From Planctomycetota bacterium (GTDB taxonomy: Bacteria > Planctomycetota > UBA8742 > UBA2392): a DNA stretch of 64,000 bases. This document shows, in pieces, positions 8,408 through 16,480 of the stretch. The notes under the pieces are model-generated. The model was not told where the DNA came from and did no database searches. It worked only from the letters and a program-made list of their open reading frames with translations. The stretch is from NCBI GenBank assembly GCA_016712285.1, contig JADJRK010000001.1:3348001-3412000 (forward strand), in the 5' to 3' direction. How positions within the stretch are numbered: position 1 is the stretch's first letter; each line of letters opens with the position of its first letter. Made by a program: the position numbers and the translations under genes.

Positions 8408-9379
8408 TCAGCGGGCGATGATGCCGAAGTCGCGCAGGTCGCGGGTGAGTGCCCGCAGGTACATGGCCAACACGAACCCGACAAAGCGCGCGTCCGGGGC
8501 GTCCTTGCGCAGCTCATAGCGCAGGGTCAGTGTGCGGCCGGCATCGTCGTCCAGCGCGATCACCAGCTCGCCATACTCGTCGCCGTCGGGCGACTTGCCT
8601 GGCTGCACCCGAATCATGCGGTTGGCGCCGCGTTCGTACTCGGTGTTCGTGGCGTGGCTGAAATAGCGGTCGATGAACTCGCGGTCCAGTTTGCTGAATG
8701 CCTCAGCCACAGTGCTCGCGTGGCCGTGCTCAGACCAGTTCACGTTGCATTCGCCTGACTTCTTCACCCAGTGCTTCAGCTGGTCCTCAAGCCGGTTGGC
8801 CACGACCTCGGTTTTGCGCACGCTGCTGCGCGTGAGCATCATCGTGCGCGCGCGCTGGATATTGCTTTTGTGGTGCGATGCCTGGATTTCCTGGCGCAGC
8901 TTGAACAGCTCTTTCGACTGGTCCTGCACCTGGCGCTTCAGGGCCTCGCGCTGGGTGTCTACCTCGCTGAGCAGTTCTTCGGCGGCCTGCAACTCGCCCT
9001 GCAGTTCGTTCAGCTCGTCATCGTGGGCCGACACGGCGCTTTCGTGGGCGCCAAGCTCACGGGCTCTTTCGGCAAGCTCTTTGGCGCTGGTGAGCGCGAT
9101 GGTCACGCCCGAGTCGGCTTTGGCGCCGATCTCGTTCAGGCCCTGCATCAGGCGTTCGCGTTCGGCGCGGGCTTTGTCGCGCTGGGCCTGCACATCAAGG
9201 ATGCGCGCCTTGAGCTGTGCCAGCGTCTGCGCCTGCTGTTCGCGCACGGCGTCAAGGTCAACGTCGGGGGCCGTCGGCGGCACCGCCGGTTTGCGCATGG
9301 CAAATGCTGCGCCGGCGCCAATCGCCGCGCCGACGGCCAGCGCGATGGCGCCAACCACGAATTCGCTGACTCCGAGCAT
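8408..9379 (-). CDS. Membrane-anchored coiled-coil protein (323 aa)
   Basis: The start at 9379 gives an N-terminal hydrophobic, Gly/Ala-rich helix (MLGVSEFVVGAIALAVGAAIG) followed by 'MRKP', so the rest is probably cytoplasmic. Residues about 40-180 are a long coiled coil rich in Glu, Gln, Ala and Arg. The C-terminal 120 residues form a compact domain ('SGECNVNWSEHGHASTVAEAF', 'EYGELVIALDDDAGRTLTLRYEL') of unknown type. The overall plan recalls RmuC-like or DUF1043 proteins, but the nuclease-like core of RmuC is absent. It lies 29 bp downstream of the arginase gene on the same strand, so the two may form an operon. Confidence 0.65.
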   Translation of the reverse strand: MLGVSEFVVGAIALAVGAAIGAGAAFAMRKPAVPPTAPDVDLDAVREQQAQTLAQLKARILDVQAQRDKARAERERLMQGLNEIGAKADSGVTIALTSAKELAERARELGAHESAVSAHDDELNELQGELQAAEELLSEVDTQREALKRQVQDQSKELFKLRQEIQASHHKSNIQRARTMMLTRSSVRKTEVVANRLEDQLKHWVKKSGECNVNWSEHGHASTVAEAFSKLDREFIDRYFSHATNTEYERGANRMIRVQPGKSPDGDEYGELVIALDDDAGRTLTLRYELRKDAPDARFVGFVLAMYLRALTRDLRDFGIIAR

Positions 9380-9408
9380 CGCGGCAGCCTAGCTTGACCG
9401 CCGCAAGG

Positions 9409-10440
9409 TTACAGGATGGTCTTGCCCAACGCGCTGGCGATCAAGCCGACCGCGAGTTGGCCAGTTTGATTGTAGACGTCCAGAATCGGATTCACTTCTG
9501 CCAGCTCAAAGCTGGTCAGCATGTCCGTCTCGGCGATCATTTCCAGCGCGAGGTGCGCTTCGCGATAGGTTAAGCCACCCAGCACCGTCGTGCCTGTGCC
9601 CGGCGCGATGCGCGGGTCCACGCTGTCGATGTCGAAGCTGACGTGCAGGAAATCGGTGTTGCGCGTGGCCAGGTTGATCGCCTCGCGCATCACGGCGGCT
9701 AACCCGCGCTCGTCGATGTCTTTCATCGTGAAGGCGTGCACGCCGCTGTCGAGAATGGCCTGCTTTTCAGCGCGGTCGAGGTCGCGCAGGCCCAGCAGCA
9801 CGACGTCGTTGGCGTACAGCTTGGGGCTCATGCCGGCAATGTGCGTTAATTCTTTGGGTCCATGCCCGAGCGCCACGGCCACGGGCATGCCATGAACGTT
9901 GCCGCTGGGGCTGGTTTCGGGCGTGTTCAGGTCGCCGTGGGCATCGATCCAGATCATGCCCATGGTCAATTCGTGATTGTCACCTGCCGCGCGCGCTTCA
10001 GCTTCAAGCTCTTTCATGCCGGCGACCAGGCCCGCCACCGTGCCGATGCTCATGCTGTGGTCGCCGCCGATGACCAGCGGAAACGCACCCTTCTTGACGA
10101 TGCGCTTGACGTGCTCATGCACGGCGTCGCAGGCGCGCGTGATGATGGGCAGGTTGTTGGCCTTGCCCTTGATCGTGGGCGGCGGCGGCGCTTGTGCGGG
10201 CTCTGACTCCGGCTCGCCGGCCTTGCGGGTCGGGCTCTGGCGCTCAATGTCACGGATGATCACGTCGCCGTGGTCGGCGACCGTCAGGCCCAGGCTGCGG
10301 AGTTTTTCGGCCAACCCGGCAATGCGAATCGCGCTGGGGCCCATGCCGACGCCGCGACGACCGGCGCCGTGGTCCATCGGGACGCCCAGTATGTGTACTT
10401 CGAGGTTTTGCTCTGCACGGGTCAGCCTGCGGCTGGGCAT
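9409..10440 (-). CDS. Arginase/ureohydrolase family protein
   Basis: The family hydrolyses arginine, agmatine or related guanidino compounds at a dinuclear Mn centre. All metal-binding motifs are present: 'GGDHSMSIG', 'DAHGDLNTP' and 'SFDIDSVDPRIAPGTGT'. The 'NVHGMPVA' substrate loop is closest to true arginases (RocF type) rather than agmatinases. The start at 10440 (MPSRRLTRAEQ) was chosen because the upstream 61 codons have no family similarity. The protein is 343 aa against about 300 for bacterial arginases; the excess is a Pro/Glu-rich insertion around residues 75-100 ('EPESEPAQAPPPP'). Specificity is inferred. Confidence 0.88.
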   Translation of the reverse strand: MPSRRLTRAEQNLEVHILGVPMDHGAGRRGVGMGPSAIRIAGLAEKLRSLGLTVADHGDVIIRDIERQSPTRKAGEPESEPAQAPPPPTIKGKANNLPIITRACDAVHEHVKRIVKKGAFPLVIGGDHSMSIGTVAGLVAGMKELEAEARAAGDNHELTMGMIWIDAHGDLNTPETSPSGNVHGMPVAVALGHGPKELTHIAGMSPKLYANDVVLLGLRDLDRAEKQAILDSGVHAFTMKDIDERGLAAVMREAINLATRNTDFLHVSFDIDSVDPRIAPGTGTTVLGGLTYREAHLALEMIAETDMLTSFELAEVNPILDVYNQTGQLAVGLIASALGKTIL

Positions 10441-10657
10441 GTTGATCGGTCCTGGCGCGAGTGTAGCGCGAAATCGCGGGGCGGCGAGTACCGGCCCGAT
10501 TTCGGCAAGCATTCCGGAAAAACTTCGCGTTCGCAAGTGCTTGCTGCCAGTGCAGTTACTCGTTAGGCCCGGCACGTCCGGCCGGCAAGTGCTTCGCGGC
10601 GTGTGTCCGCCGCTTCCTGGCATTGAGGGCTGAAGTCAAGCCTGCCAGGAGCCTCAT

Positions 10658-10879
10658 ATGGACCTTTCCGCTGTGCCCTACCTGTTGATCTCGCGCGAGC
10701 TTGGTCTTGGTTTCTCGCGTGAGCGCGTGTTTCTGTGCCTGTGCCTGATCGACCACCTGGTGCTTGGCATCGGGCTTAGCCGCGACGAAGCCATGGGCGA
10801 CATGGTCGCTGAACTGGAAGCCAAGTACGACGACGGCTTCCAGGGCGACGTCGAGCTCGACCGCTTCAAACGGAACTAG
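10658..10879 (+). CDS. Small helical protein heading the ABC-GNAT/terminase unit (73 aa)
   Basis: The ATG at 10658 has AGGAG at 10647-10651. The protein is predicted mostly helical, starts MDLSAVPYLLISREL and ends in an acidic then basic tail (DDGFQGDVELDRFKRN). It has no signal peptide. The stop is two bases before the ATG of the ABC-GNAT gene, so translation is coupled and a joint function is likely. By position and size it could be a small-terminase-like or adaptor protein, but the sequence does not show the usual helix-turn-helix of TerS. No family is recognised. Confidence 0.65.
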   Translation: MDLSAVPYLLISRELGLGFSRERVFLCLCLIDHLVLGIGLSRDEAMGDMVAELEAKYDDGFQGDVELDRFKRN

Positions 10880-10881
10880 CC

Positions 10882-12183
10882 ATGTCGCACCTCGCGTATG
10901 CATGCCGCGTGTTCGGCATGGCGATGCATGATCTTGCCCCGCCGGTTGCAGCCGCTCTACCTCTGCCGGGCGAAGGGCGACTGCTTGCAGTCATCGGCCC
11001 GAGCGGCGCCGGCAAAACGCTGGCTCTGAAGACACTGGCGGCTCGCCACGGCGGCCTATGCCTGCCGGCGCTGACTGACATGGACGCGCCGGTCTTGAGC
11101 CTGTTCTCGCCCGATCTGCCCAGCGAGTTCGTGTTGCGCACACTGGTACGCGCCGGCTTGGCCGATGGGCGCCTGTGGCGCATGAAGGTAGGTCAAATGT
11201 CGGGCGGTGAGCAACAGCGCCTGCGAATCGCGCTGGCGCTGTGCAGCCTGCCTGTGCGCGACCCCTTGCTGGTCGCCGACGAGTTTGACGCGCATCTGGA
11301 TGAACTGACTGCCTGCGCGCTTGCCCAGACGCTCAGGCGCCTGTGCCGCGGCCCGCTGCGCATGCTTGTCAGTACGCACAACCTGGCGACGCTGGCGTTT
11401 CTTGCGCCCGAGCGCGTTGTGCAGATCAACGGGGCTGTCACCGATGTCGCCTTGCCGCAACCGCGCAGCCTTGCCGATGAAATCGAAATCGTCCCCGGCA
11501 CTGCGCGCGACTGGCAACGCTTCGCGCACTGGCACTACCTTGGGGCAGGCCGGCCGGGGCCGGTGTGCGCGGTCTGGCGTGCCCGTGTGCGGGGCCACGA
11601 CGCGGGCATTGTCATGTTTGGTTACCCGCACCTGCTGCTGTCGGCGCGCAAGCATGCGTTGCCTGCACGGTTACACGTGTCGGCGCTGCGCGGCGAAGGT
11701 CCCGCCGCCCTGAACCGCGAAGTGCGCCTGCTGCAGCGCGTGGTCGTGGACCCGCGCCTGCGCGGGCTTGGTATCGCGACGCGCCTGATTGCACACGGCC
11801 TGCGCGAGCTGGATGTGCCCTACGTCGAGTGCATTGCGCAGATGGGCGCGTTTAGCGATTTCCTGCTGCACGCCGGTTTTGAGCGCGTGTGCACGCTTGA
11901 GGTCCCGCATGCGGCGCAACTGTTGCAGCGCTTCTGCGAGCGTCGCGACATCCCAACGCATCGGCTGCACGAGCCGGTGTTTCGCGAGGCACTGCTGGCC
12001 AAGCTGCCCGCGCCGGACAGCCGCGCATTGCAGCGCCACCTCGATCACCTTGCGCGCTCGCGCGTAAACACCGGGCACGGCAGCAGTCGCGGCGCGCGAT
12101 CAGCAAGCCAGCAGGCGCTGAACGCCGCGCTGGCAAGGCTTGGCGCACAGCCGGATTACTATCTATGGAAGCGACCGGCATGA
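10882..12183 (+). CDS. ABC-type ATPase fused to a GNAT acetyltransferase-like domain (COG2401-like)
   Basis: This is a soluble ABC ATPase, not a transporter subunit, since no permease is nearby. Walker A GPSGAGKT is at residues 39-46, the ABC signature MSGGEQQR at 106-113, Walker B LLVADEFD at 129-136 and the H-loop STHN at 164-167. Residues 200-340 form a GNAT fold with the acetyl-CoA loop 'VVVDPRLRGLGIATRL' (Arg-x-x-Gly-x-Ala). The pairing matches the description of COG2401, 'ABC-type ATPase fused to a predicted acetyltransferase domain', an uncharacterised group first noted in archaea. The C-terminal 90 residues are Arg-rich and unassigned. Its stop overlaps the terminase start (ATGA), and no transporter genes are present. 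A DNA- or phage-related function is inferred from the neighbour. Confidence 0.85.
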   Translation: MSHLAYACRVFGMAMHDLAPPVAAALPLPGEGRLLAVIGPSGAGKTLALKTLAARHGGLCLPALTDMDAPVLSLFSPDLPSEFVLRTLVRAGLADGRLWRMKVGQMSGGEQQRLRIALALCSLPVRDPLLVADEFDAHLDELTACALAQTLRRLCRGPLRMLVSTHNLATLAFLAPERVVQINGAVTDVALPQPRSLADEIEIVPGTARDWQRFAHWHYLGAGRPGPVCAVWRARVRGHDAGIVMFGYPHLLLSARKHALPARLHVSALRGEGPAALNREVRLLQRVVVDPRLRGLGIATRLIAHGLRELDVPYVECIAQMGAFSDFLLHAGFERVCTLEVPHAAQLLQRFCERRDIPTHRLHEPVFREALLAKLPAPDSRALQRHLDHLARSRVNTGHGSSRGARSASQQALNAALARLGAQPDYYLWKRPA

Positions 12184-13439
12184 TGTTCACCGAGCTGTTT
12201 GAAGCAATCGGATACGCCCCGCACATCGGCCAGGTGCGCTTTCATGCCAGCGACAAGCGCTTCAAGGTGCTGATTGCCGGGGCGCGCTTTGGCAAGTCGC
12301 TGGCCGCAGCCAAAGACGTGCTGCCGGACCTGATTGCCGGCCGGTCAACGGGCTGGCTGGTCGGGCCCACCTACGCGCTTGCGCAACCGGAGTTTCTGTA
12401 CCTCACCACGGACATCCGCGACCGCCTGGGTGTGGAAATCATCGAGCACAAAGCCGGGGGACGCGACGGATACTCGCGCGTGCTCACGTCGTGGGGCGGC
12501 GAGTTGCTGTGCCTGTCGGCAACCCAGCCCGAGGGCCTGCTGGGCCAGGAGATCGACTGGTTGATCCTGTGCGAAGCCGCGCACATCCCGCGCGAAGCGT
12601 TTGAGCGCTTTCTGCGCGCCAGGCTGAGCACGCGCAACGGCAGGCTTGTCATTGCGACCACGCCGCGCGGATTCAACTGGGTGCAGGAATTGTATCTGCT
12701 CGGCATGGGCGACCATGCAGAGTGGGCAGCGTTCCGGCATGCGACGTGGGACAATCCGATGATTGCCGCGGGCGAGATTGAAGCCGCGCGGGCAACACTG
12801 CCGCCCGAGACGTTTGACGAACAGTACGGCGGCGCGTTCACCACCAGCGCGGGCGCAGTCTACCGAGAGTTTGAGCCCGCACTGCACGTCGCGCCGGACT
12901 TGCAGGCGCCAGAGGGCGCGATCATCTACCGCGGCATAGACCCCGGATACACCAATCCGACGTGCTGCCTGTGGGCTGCCGTGGACCATGACGGCCGCCT
13001 GATGGTCCTGCGCGAGCACTACGCGGCAGAGCTGACCGCCGACTTGCACGCCGCCGCCATTCGCGCGATTGACACCGAGTTCACCGACCGCGGCCACAAG
13101 ATCGGCCCGGCCTGGATCGACCCGTCAAGCCGTGGCTTCCAATCCGAGCTTGCCCGTGAGGGGGTCGCCACGACCAAGGCCGCCAACCACGTGCTGGCCG
13201 GGATTGACGTTGTTCGCATGCTGCTGCGCCGACGCGACGACGGTACTTCCGGCATTTGCATCGACGCCGGCTGCCACAACCTGGTGCGCGAGTTTGAACA
13301 GTATCGTTGGCACGAAAGCGCGCGCCCCGGCGAGCGTGTGCCCCGCAAGCAGGATGACCACGCGCTGGATGCGCTGCGCTACCTGTGCCTGGAGCTGCGC
13401 AAACGCGTGGACTGGAAAGAACAAGGGGCATCGTGGTAA
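12180..13439 (+). CDS. Phage-type terminase large subunit (TerL-like), without other phage genes
   Basis: TerL proteins package viral DNA with an ATPase motor and an RNase H-like nuclease. The Walker A variant AGARFGKS is at residues 33-40, the Walker B strand WLILCEAA at 127-134 (Asp replaced by Cys, catalytic Glu kept) and the coupling motif TTPRG at 160-164. The nuclease acidic residues are intact: GIDPG (Asp254), WIDPSS (Asp314) and QDDHALDALRY (391-401). The start at 12180 was chosen because ATGATG overlaps the preceding TGA; an in-frame ATG at 12165 is possible. The protein is 419 aa, slightly short for TerL. No portal, capsid, protease or integrase gene is in the window, which suggests a domesticated motor. 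Confidence 0.88.
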   Translation: MMFTELFEAIGYAPHIGQVRFHASDKRFKVLIAGARFGKSLAAAKDVLPDLIAGRSTGWLVGPTYALAQPEFLYLTTDIRDRLGVEIIEHKAGGRDGYSRVLTSWGGELLCLSATQPEGLLGQEIDWLILCEAAHIPREAFERFLRARLSTRNGRLVIATTPRGFNWVQELYLLGMGDHAEWAAFRHATWDNPMIAAGEIEAARATLPPETFDEQYGGAFTTSAGAVYREFEPALHVAPDLQAPEGAIIYRGIDPGYTNPTCCLWAAVDHDGRLMVLREHYAAELTADLHAAAIRAIDTEFTDRGHKIGPAWIDPSSRGFQSELAREGVATTKAANHVLAGIDVVRMLLRRRDDGTSGICIDAGCHNLVREFEQYRWHESARPGERVPRKQDDHALDALRYLCLELRKRVDWKEQGASW

Positions 13440-13451
13440 TCTGCGCCGATG
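13437..13451 (+). promoter_or_regulatory. Leaderless promoter: TAATCT six bases before ATG
   Basis: TAATCT (13437-13442) begins on the TAA stop codon of the terminase gene and is followed by six bases and the ATG at 13449. No Shine-Dalgarno sequence is visible. No good -35 match is seen about 17 bases upstream. Confidence 0.5.
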
Positions 13452-13688
13452 TTCAAGGATCTGCGCCCGTCAACTGTGATTGTGCTGGTCGTGCTGTGCG
13501 CGCTGATCTTTGTGCCGGCGTTCTTTCTGGATGTGGGCACGATGGGCAAGGGCGGCGACGGCAACGGCGAGATCGAGACGCCGCCACTGCCGCCGCCCAG
13601 CAACCGGCCCGGCTTACCGCCGATTGACCGCAGCAACCGGGCGCCGGCAAACCAGCCCAAAGTCAACGGATCGGTCCCGACGGATTAG
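13449..13688 (+). CDS. Small membrane protein with Pro/Asn-rich tail (79 aa)
   Basis: A single hydrophobic helix occupies residues 9-27 (STVIVLVVLCALIFVPAFF), followed by a Gly/Asp stretch and a proline-rich segment (PPLPPPSNRPGLPP). The topology suggests a short cytoplasmic N-terminus and an extracytoplasmic disordered tail. It follows the terminase gene with nine bases between, but has its own leaderless-type promoter, so it need not belong to that operon. No family is recognised. Confidence 0.5.
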   Translation: MFKDLRPSTVIVLVVLCALIFVPAFFLDVGTMGKGGDGNGEIETPPLPPPSNRPGLPPIDRSNRAPANQPKVNGSVPTD

Positions 13689-13804
13689 CGCGCCGCCGTT
13701 GCTTGTAAGGCCCCACTAAGGCAGCATAAACGGCAGATTTTCTGCGAATTTGGACCGTCCCTGCAGTGCGGTGCATTCAGGGCGGTGTGGGCGTTGGGGC
13801 GGGC

Positions 13805-15016
13805 ATGTTGGGCAAGTCTTCTGAAACCAAGGCGCTGAACGAAAAGCTCGACACACTGAGCGCCGAGAACGAGCAACTGCGCCGCAAGCTCATGCTTCTG
13901 ACCGGCGGCGGTGCCGGCGGCAGCCTGACCCTTGGCAACCTCACCGGGTTTGGCCAGACTCGCGTGCCTCCTGCGCAGGCCACGATTGCAGGGCTGTCCG
14001 TGGCCTATGTGATCGTCGACAACAAGTGGCGCATCATTCGCATGAACACGCGCATGGCGGACTTCCTGGGCTGCAACAAGGACGTCGCCAATGGCAAACC
14101 CAGCATTGAGTCCCACGACCACCTCGAGTGGGCGCCGGGTGTGTTCCAGACGCTGCTGCAGGACGCGCTGGATTCGTCCGACGAAGAAACCTTTGAAGCC
14201 GAACGCCCCAACCCGGTCAACGGCCGCAGCGAATTCTTTCAATTCAAAGCCGTCTGGACCGAGCAGCAGGGCACGGTCACGGTCGAGGACGTCAGCCGGC
14301 TGCGCCAGACGCGGCAGTTTTTTGAGCGGCTGGTGAGCCCTCGGATTGTGGAACGGCTGCTGGACACCAGCGACGACCCGTTTCTCAGCCACAAGCGCAC
14401 GATGTCAGTGCTGTTCGCCGATCTTCGCAGTTTCACGCCGTTCTGTGAGGCGGTGCAGGCGCCGGTGGTGCAGTCGGTGTTCAATGAGTTCTTTGAAGTG
14501 TGCATGCATGCGCTGGAAGCCAACGACGCCACGCTGGACAAGTTTGTCGGCGACCAGGTGATGGCGCTGTTTGGCGCGCCACTGCCGAATGCCGGCCACG
14601 CCTACAACGCGGTCAAGGTCGCAGTGGACCTGCAACAGGCAATGCAGCGCACGCGGGCAAGCTGGATCAGGCAGGGATTCATTCCCGAGGCACTGCTTGA
14701 ACAGAACCCGGACATCCTGACGCTGGGTGTGGGCATCAACAGCGGGGAAATGCTGCTGGGATTGTTCGGCAGCCAGAAGGCGAATCAGTACACTGTGCTC
14801 GGACACCATGTGAACCTTGCGGCAAGGCTTTGCAGTTTTGCCGCGGGCAACGAGGTGCTTGCGTCGCTCGCAACCGTGCAGGAGATCAGCAAGTACGCCA
14901 AGGAAAACCCGGCCCGCATCGCGATTCCGATCAAGTTCCGGACCAAGGCCCAGATTGAGGTCAAGGGCATCGGTGACCCGGTGACGGTGGCGACTCTGGC
15001 GTATGAGGCAGGCTGA
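13805..15016 (+). CDS. Class III adenylate/guanylate cyclase with N-terminal coiled coil and PAS-like domain
   Basis: It makes a cyclic nucleotide (probably cAMP) from NTP. Residues 5-32 are a coiled coil and about 58-165 a PAS-like sensor ('AYVIVDNKWRIIRMNTRMADFLGC'). The catalytic domain starts near 195. Metal-binding Asp206 (FADLRSF) and Asp250 (KFVGD), purine-selecting Lys246 and Thr330 (YTVLG), and transition-state Asn337 and Arg341 (VNLAAR) are all present. The Lys/Thr pair is common in bacterial adenylate cyclases. The start at 13805 (MLGKSSETKAL) was preferred to 13766, which adds 13 unlikely residues. There is no membrane segment, so the sensor is cytosolic. Confidence 0.9.
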   Translation: MLGKSSETKALNEKLDTLSAENEQLRRKLMLLTGGGAGGSLTLGNLTGFGQTRVPPAQATIAGLSVAYVIVDNKWRIIRMNTRMADFLGCNKDVANGKPSIESHDHLEWAPGVFQTLLQDALDSSDEETFEAERPNPVNGRSEFFQFKAVWTEQQGTVTVEDVSRLRQTRQFFERLVSPRIVERLLDTSDDPFLSHKRTMSVLFADLRSFTPFCEAVQAPVVQSVFNEFFEVCMHALEANDATLDKFVGDQVMALFGAPLPNAGHAYNAVKVAVDLQQAMQRTRASWIRQGFIPEALLEQNPDILTLGVGINSGEMLLGLFGSQKANQYTVLGHHVNLAARLCSFAAGNEVLASLATVQEISKYAKENPARIAIPIKFRTKAQIEVKGIGDPVTVATLAYEAG

Positions 15017-15024
15017 TTAGGATA

Positions 15025-15160
15025 TTGGATTTTAGATTTTGCGTTCCGGATTGACCGGCAAGGGCGGTGTGTGGGGCGTTGCGACATGGCAACGACCCGG
15101 CGACACCCGCTTTGCAGTATGCGGGCTGTTCCAATCCGGGACCAATATTCCAAAATCCAG
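15025..15160. repeat. Imperfect long inverted repeat with heptad-like units
   Basis: The left arm 15025-15053 and the right arm 15132-15160 are complementary at 22 of 29 positions, with perfect ends (CCGGATTG/CAATCCGG and TGGATTTT/AAAATCCA). Both arms are made of degenerate seven-base units (TTGGATT, TTAGATT, CCGGATT; CAATCCG, TATTCCA, AAATCCA). It fills most of the gap between the cyclase and the next gene, and its right arm ends eight bases before that gene's ATG. Confidence 0.55.
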
Positions 15161-15168
15161 AAGCAATC

Positions 15169-16479
15169 ATGGCGGAACAACCCAACAAACCCGGCCCACA
15201 ACGCCCCGGCCCGCGACGCGCCCCGCCGCCACCGGTGCAGGGCCGCGCACCCCTGCCCAAGCCGCGCCTGCCCGGTGCCCAGCCGCCTCAACAGGGCGGT
15301 ATGCCCGGGCTTGGCGGAACCGTGAAGCCCCGCATGGCGCCACAGGGCCAGCCCGGCAGCAAGCAGCAGCAGCGCCCCAGGCAGGTGCAGCCGTCTGCCG
15401 TGCCACCCACCAAACGCAGCAGTGCCCCGGTGCAGTCACCACGCAAGCCCTCAGGGCCCGTGGATGTGGCAAGCAGCGGGCGCAAGACCGCCCACCCCGA
15501 GGCGCCGGCCCCGGAGGCGCCAAAGGCCAAGAAAGAACCGACCACGATCGAAGAGCTGATCCCGGTGCTGGTGCGCCACGCGGTCAAGCGCGAAGACGGA
15601 CTGACGATTGCCCAGTTTGATGAAAAGTTCATCCCGCGCGTGCGCGCGATGGTGCCCGAATCGCTGGCGCGCATGGCCGACGAGATCGTGCAGGAGTACC
15701 TGGTGGACATCGGCCATGCGCTGTATGTCGCCATCGTGGTCGGCCAGTTCTCAACGCGGCCCGTGCTGTGCGGCGTGCGCGCAGCCGAGCTGGGCGCGGA
15801 TTTGATTGAGCGCGTCCTGACCGCTATCCAGGGCAAGGAAGATAAGCGCATCACAGCCATCCGCTGCGGCAACCTGCTGGTCGGGCTTACGCTGAACTCG
15901 GTGCGGCTGATCGAAAGCACTTCGATCGGCGGCCAGACGCTGCGCGGGTTTACCGACAACTTTGAGCGCGCCGTGATCACGACGTACGGCCTCAAGACAC
16001 AGGCCGAGGCAACGGGCGGTGCGCCGTGGGTCGGGCAGAAGACCAACCCGCTGGACAAGCGCATCGGCCGCGCGATCAACACCATGAGCAACGTGTTCGG
16101 CGACTACATCGGCGTCAACGGCCAGAACATGGACGACCGCCAGTACGACGAAGTGATGCGCGAGTTTGACGGGTTCATGGAACGCTTCGCCCCGTACATT
16201 GAAGGCGGCCGGTCAGGCGCCGAAGAGCGCCGCAAAAAGCTCGCGCGCGGCACAAGCTTTAAATCCGACGGCGCCAAGGTAGAGCCGCTGATCCTGGAAG
16301 AAGTGCGCACCCGCCCCGCCGGCGTTGAGCTGGTGCTGCAGGATGGCCGCGTGATGTTTGTCAGCACGGGCGACGCACGCCGCATCGGCAAAGCCGCCGA
16401 TGGTGACGTGGACGACACCGCAAAGCGCGAACGCGATGCGATTGAAGCGCGCATGCGAGAATCCGACCCGGGCGAATAA
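15169..16479 (+). CDS. Proline-rich N-terminus plus conserved-looking helical domain, function unknown (436 aa)
   Basis: The ATG at 15169 (MAEQPNKPGPQRP) opens a disordered Pro/Gln/Arg-rich region of about 110 residues. An alpha-helical domain follows (about 125-350; 'TIEELIPVLVRHAVKREDGL', 'VDIGHALYVAIVVGQFSTRP'), then a short basic/acidic tail. No signal peptide or membrane helix is seen. The frame is open upstream to 15067, but the intervening sequence is the inverted repeat, so the later ATG is preferred. I do not recognise the helical domain. It ends two bases from the stop of the convergent zinc-ribbon gene. Confidence 0.65.
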   Translation: MAEQPNKPGPQRPGPRRAPPPPVQGRAPLPKPRLPGAQPPQQGGMPGLGGTVKPRMAPQGQPGSKQQQRPRQVQPSAVPPTKRSSAPVQSPRKPSGPVDVASSGRKTAHPEAPAPEAPKAKKEPTTIEELIPVLVRHAVKREDGLTIAQFDEKFIPRVRAMVPESLARMADEIVQEYLVDIGHALYVAIVVGQFSTRPVLCGVRAAELGADLIERVLTAIQGKEDKRITAIRCGNLLVGLTLNSVRLIESTSIGGQTLRGFTDNFERAVITTYGLKTQAEATGGAPWVGQKTNPLDKRIGRAINTMSNVFGDYIGVNGQNMDDRQYDEVMREFDGFMERFAPYIEGGRSGAEERRKKLARGTSFKSDGAKVEPLILEEVRTRPAGVELVLQDGRVMFVSTGDARRIGKAADGDVDDTAKRERDAIEARMRESDPGE

Positions 16480-16480
16480 A

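Noticed and set aside
10882..12183. ABC transporter ATPase
   Set aside because: No permease or binding protein is adjacent, and the ATPase is fused to a GNAT domain rather than carrying transporter coupling features.
10658..13439. Intact prophage
   Set aside because: Only the terminase is phage-like. No integrase, portal, capsid, tail, lysis gene, tRNA attachment site or repeat-bounded segment was found nearby.
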